From contig CAYLZO010000238.1 of assembly GCA_964387775.1 (NCBI GenBank), positions 1 through 7,864 of the forward strand: a DNA stretch of 7,864 bases, given 5' to 3'. Of the stretch, positions 6,571 through 7,864 are shown piece by piece. The notes beneath the pieces were generated by a model. The model saw only the letters and a program-made list of their open reading frames with translations. It was not told where the DNA came from and did no database searches. Position numbers and translations under genes: made by a program. The DNA comes from CAYLZO01 sp964387775. GTDB lineage: Bacteria; Chloroflexota; Anaerolineae; JAAYZQ01. Positions within the stretch are counted from its first letter, which is position 1. Every line of letters begins with the position of its first letter.

Positions 6571-7780
6571 ACAGTTCAAATGTCTCCAGCGCCTTGTCCA
6601 CGATGGCCCGGCCGATGACGATAGACGCCGTGGCCGCCGGCGACGGGGCATTGAGCACGTGGATGGCGCGCTCCGTCTCGACAAAGTGAAAATCGTCCAG
6701 CAGGTTGCCTTTGGGATCCATGGCCTGGGCGCGGACGCCGGCCCCGCCCCGTTCTACATCTTCAGAGCCAATGTCGGGCGCCAGCTCCTGCAACGCCTCC
6801 ACGAAGGCCCGCTTGCTGAACGAGCGGACCATCTCGGCCATGCCCGTTTTCCAATATTCGGCCGCCAGACGCCAGATGCCGGGGAAGGCGGCCAGCTTGA
6901 GCAGATAGCCGACGTCGATGTCGGTCTTGGTGTAGCCCTCGCGGGCAAAAGCCAGCACGGCGTTGGGACCCGCCTCCACCGAGCCGTCGATCTTTTTGGT
7001 GAAATGCACGCCCAGGAAGGGAAAGCGCGGGTCGGGCACCGGGTAAATCAGGCCCTTGATCAAGTCGTGGCGCTCGGGCTTGAGCTCGTAGTATTCGCCG
7101 CGAAAGGGCACGATGCGCAGGCCGCCGGTGTCGCCCGTCATCTGGGCGATGAGGTCGCTCTGCAGGCCGCCGCAGTTGATCAGCGCCTGGCTGCGGACCG
7201 GGTTGCCGCTCGTCTCGACGAGCAGCCCGCCCGGCTCCGGCTCGATGCCGACGACCTGGGTGCCCAGCCGGATCTCGCCGCCGCCCTTCTCGACGATCTC
7301 GGCGTATTTGCGCGTCACGGCCACGTAATCGACGATGCCGGTGTTGGGCGACCAGATGCCGGCGATGCCGGCGGCGTGGGGCTCATAGTCCTGGATCTGC
7401 TCGCCCGTGATCCGCTCCAGGCCCGGCACGCCGTTGGCCGTGCCGCGCCGGTAGAGTTCCTCCAGCCGGGGCAGCTCCTCCTCCTGGGTCGCCACCACAA
7501 CCTTGCCGCACAACTCGTAGGGCAGATCGTGCTCCTGGCAGAACTCGACCATCACCCGGCGGCCCTCGACGGCCATCTGGGCCTTGAGGCTGCCTGGCTT
7601 GTAGTAGAGCCCGGCGTGGATGACGCCGCTGTTGTTCCCGGTCTGGTGGGCGGCGACCCGGTCTTCTTTTTCCAGGACGACGATGCTGAGGTCGGGGCGG
7701 CGCTGGACCAGCTCCATGGCCGTGGCCAGCCCGACGATCCCAGCGCCGACGATGGCGAGGTCGAATTGGGAGTCCGGCAT
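6569..7780 (-). CDS. lhgO: L-2-hydroxyglutarate oxidase/dehydrogenase (FAD-dependent)
   Basis: This 403-residue DAO-superfamily flavoenzyme oxidises L-2-hydroxyglutarate to 2-oxoglutarate; family members pass electrons to oxygen or to the quinone pool. The N-terminal Rossmann motif is VGAGIVGLA at 11-19, with Glu37 at the end of the second strand for the FAD ribose. The family signature HQTGNNSGVIHAGLYYKPGSLKA spans 45-67; the second position of the NNSG core is His in many homologues (GHNSG) and Asn here. INCGGLQSD (201-209), PFRGEYYEL (225-233), YPVPDPRFPFLGVHFT (246-261), GPNAVLAFAREGY (271-283) and the C-terminal NAPSPAATAS (377-386) are all typical of LhgO. Length is normal. The ATG at 7780 has AAGGAGG four bases upstream. 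The neighbours are citrate synthase and isocitrate dehydrogenase, which lead to 2-oxoglutarate, so a repair or recycling role for L-2-hydroxyglutarate fits. A related glycerol-3-phosphate or other FAD oxidase is less likely given the signature. Confidence 0.92.
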   Translation of the reverse strand: MPDSQFDLAIVGAGIVGLATAMELVQRRPDLSIVVLEKEDRVAAHQTGNNSGVIHAGLYYKPGSLKAQMAVEGRRVMVEFCQEHDLPYELCGKVVVATQEEELPRLEELYRRGTANGVPGLERITGEQIQDYEPHAAGIAGIWSPNTGIVDYVAVTRKYAEIVEKGGGEIRLGTQVVGIEPEPGGLLVETSGNPVRSQALINCGGLQSDLIAQMTGDTGGLRIVPFRGEYYELKPERHDLIKGLIYPVPDPRFPFLGVHFTKKIDGSVEAGPNAVLAFAREGYTKTDIDVGYLLKLAAFPGIWRLAAEYWKTGMAEMVRSFSKRAFVEALQELAPDIGSEDVERGGAGVRAQAMDPKGNLLDDFHFVETERAIHVLNAPSPAATASIVIGRAIVDKALETFEL

Positions 7781-7805
7781 GATGCCTCCTTGAAGTCTTT
7801 TCTAC

Positions 7806-7811
7806 ATTATA
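7806..7811 (-). promoter_or_regulatory. Perfect -10 box (TATAAT) upstream of lhgO
   Basis: TATAAT on the minus strand lies 25 bases before the lhgO ATG, which would give a leader of roughly 20 bases carrying AAGGAGG. At 16-18 bases upstream there is no good TTGACA match (only GGTCAG-like bases), so the -35 is weak or an activator may be needed. The spacer contains the 12-mer ATTGGATATTGG that also occurs at 61-72. I call the -10 with moderate confidence and leave the -35 unassigned. Confidence 0.45.
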
Positions 7812-7822
7812 TTGGATATTGG
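7811..7822. repeat. Second copy of the ATTGGATATTGG 12-mer
   Basis: This 12-mer is identical to 61-72, where it is part of a tandem repeat inside the secreted-protein gene. Here it abuts the TATAAT box of lhgO and forms most of the promoter spacer. Two exact copies of an AT-rich 12-mer in a GC-rich window of under 8 kb suggest a dispersed repeat word, though only a genome search can show its frequency. Confidence 0.5.
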
Positions 7823-7864
7823 CGAATTCTGACCGTGCTCATTGGCGGACACAGATTTTCACAG

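Overview
The window is GC-rich apart from its intergenic gaps. Every gene I can support reads on the minus strand, so the transcription order is right to left. Three features suggest a Chloroflexota bacterium, perhaps of the Anaerolineae type: codons with strong G/C bias in the third position, a very large secreted protein combining a DUF11-like and a transglutaminase-like domain, and gaps filled with iterated short words and palindromic repeats. This placement is an inference from general character; there is no rRNA or marker gene to confirm it.

From the right edge, 7780-6569 encodes an FAD-dependent L-2-hydroxyglutarate oxidase (lhgO), preceded by a strong Shine-Dalgarno and a TATAAT box. 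A 118-base gap follows, almost filled by a long imperfect hairpin of iterated GGTATC/GGAACC words. Next come citrate synthase (6450-5194, gltA) and, 26 bases later, a short isocitrate dehydrogenase (5167-4136, icd). The last two look like one transcription unit, with lhgO possibly its first gene. Citrate synthase and isocitrate dehydrogenase flank the aconitase step on the way to 2-oxoglutarate. LhgO returns L-2-hydroxyglutarate, a by-product of 2-oxoglutarate reduction, to 2-oxoglutarate. All three gene products therefore converge on that metabolite.

The gap 4135-3704 (432 bases) holds no convincing gene. It contains a small hairpin after icd, a 19-base inverted repeat of the CCACGGAG type, an AT-rich dyad and a good sigma70-like promoter. 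That promoter drives a very long gene that starts at 3703 and runs off the left edge, giving at least 1234 codons. It encodes an exported multidomain protein whose transglutaminase-like core has Ser in place of the catalytic Cys. This gene is easily missed because it has no stop in the window, while a 1032-codon antisense frame overlaps it.

I did not find a clearly new biological system. The best leads are the Cys-to-Ser transglutaminase-like protein, the lhgO-gltA-icd arrangement, the NADP-type residues in the short isocitrate dehydrogenase, and several repeat structures, one of which lies inside coding sequence.
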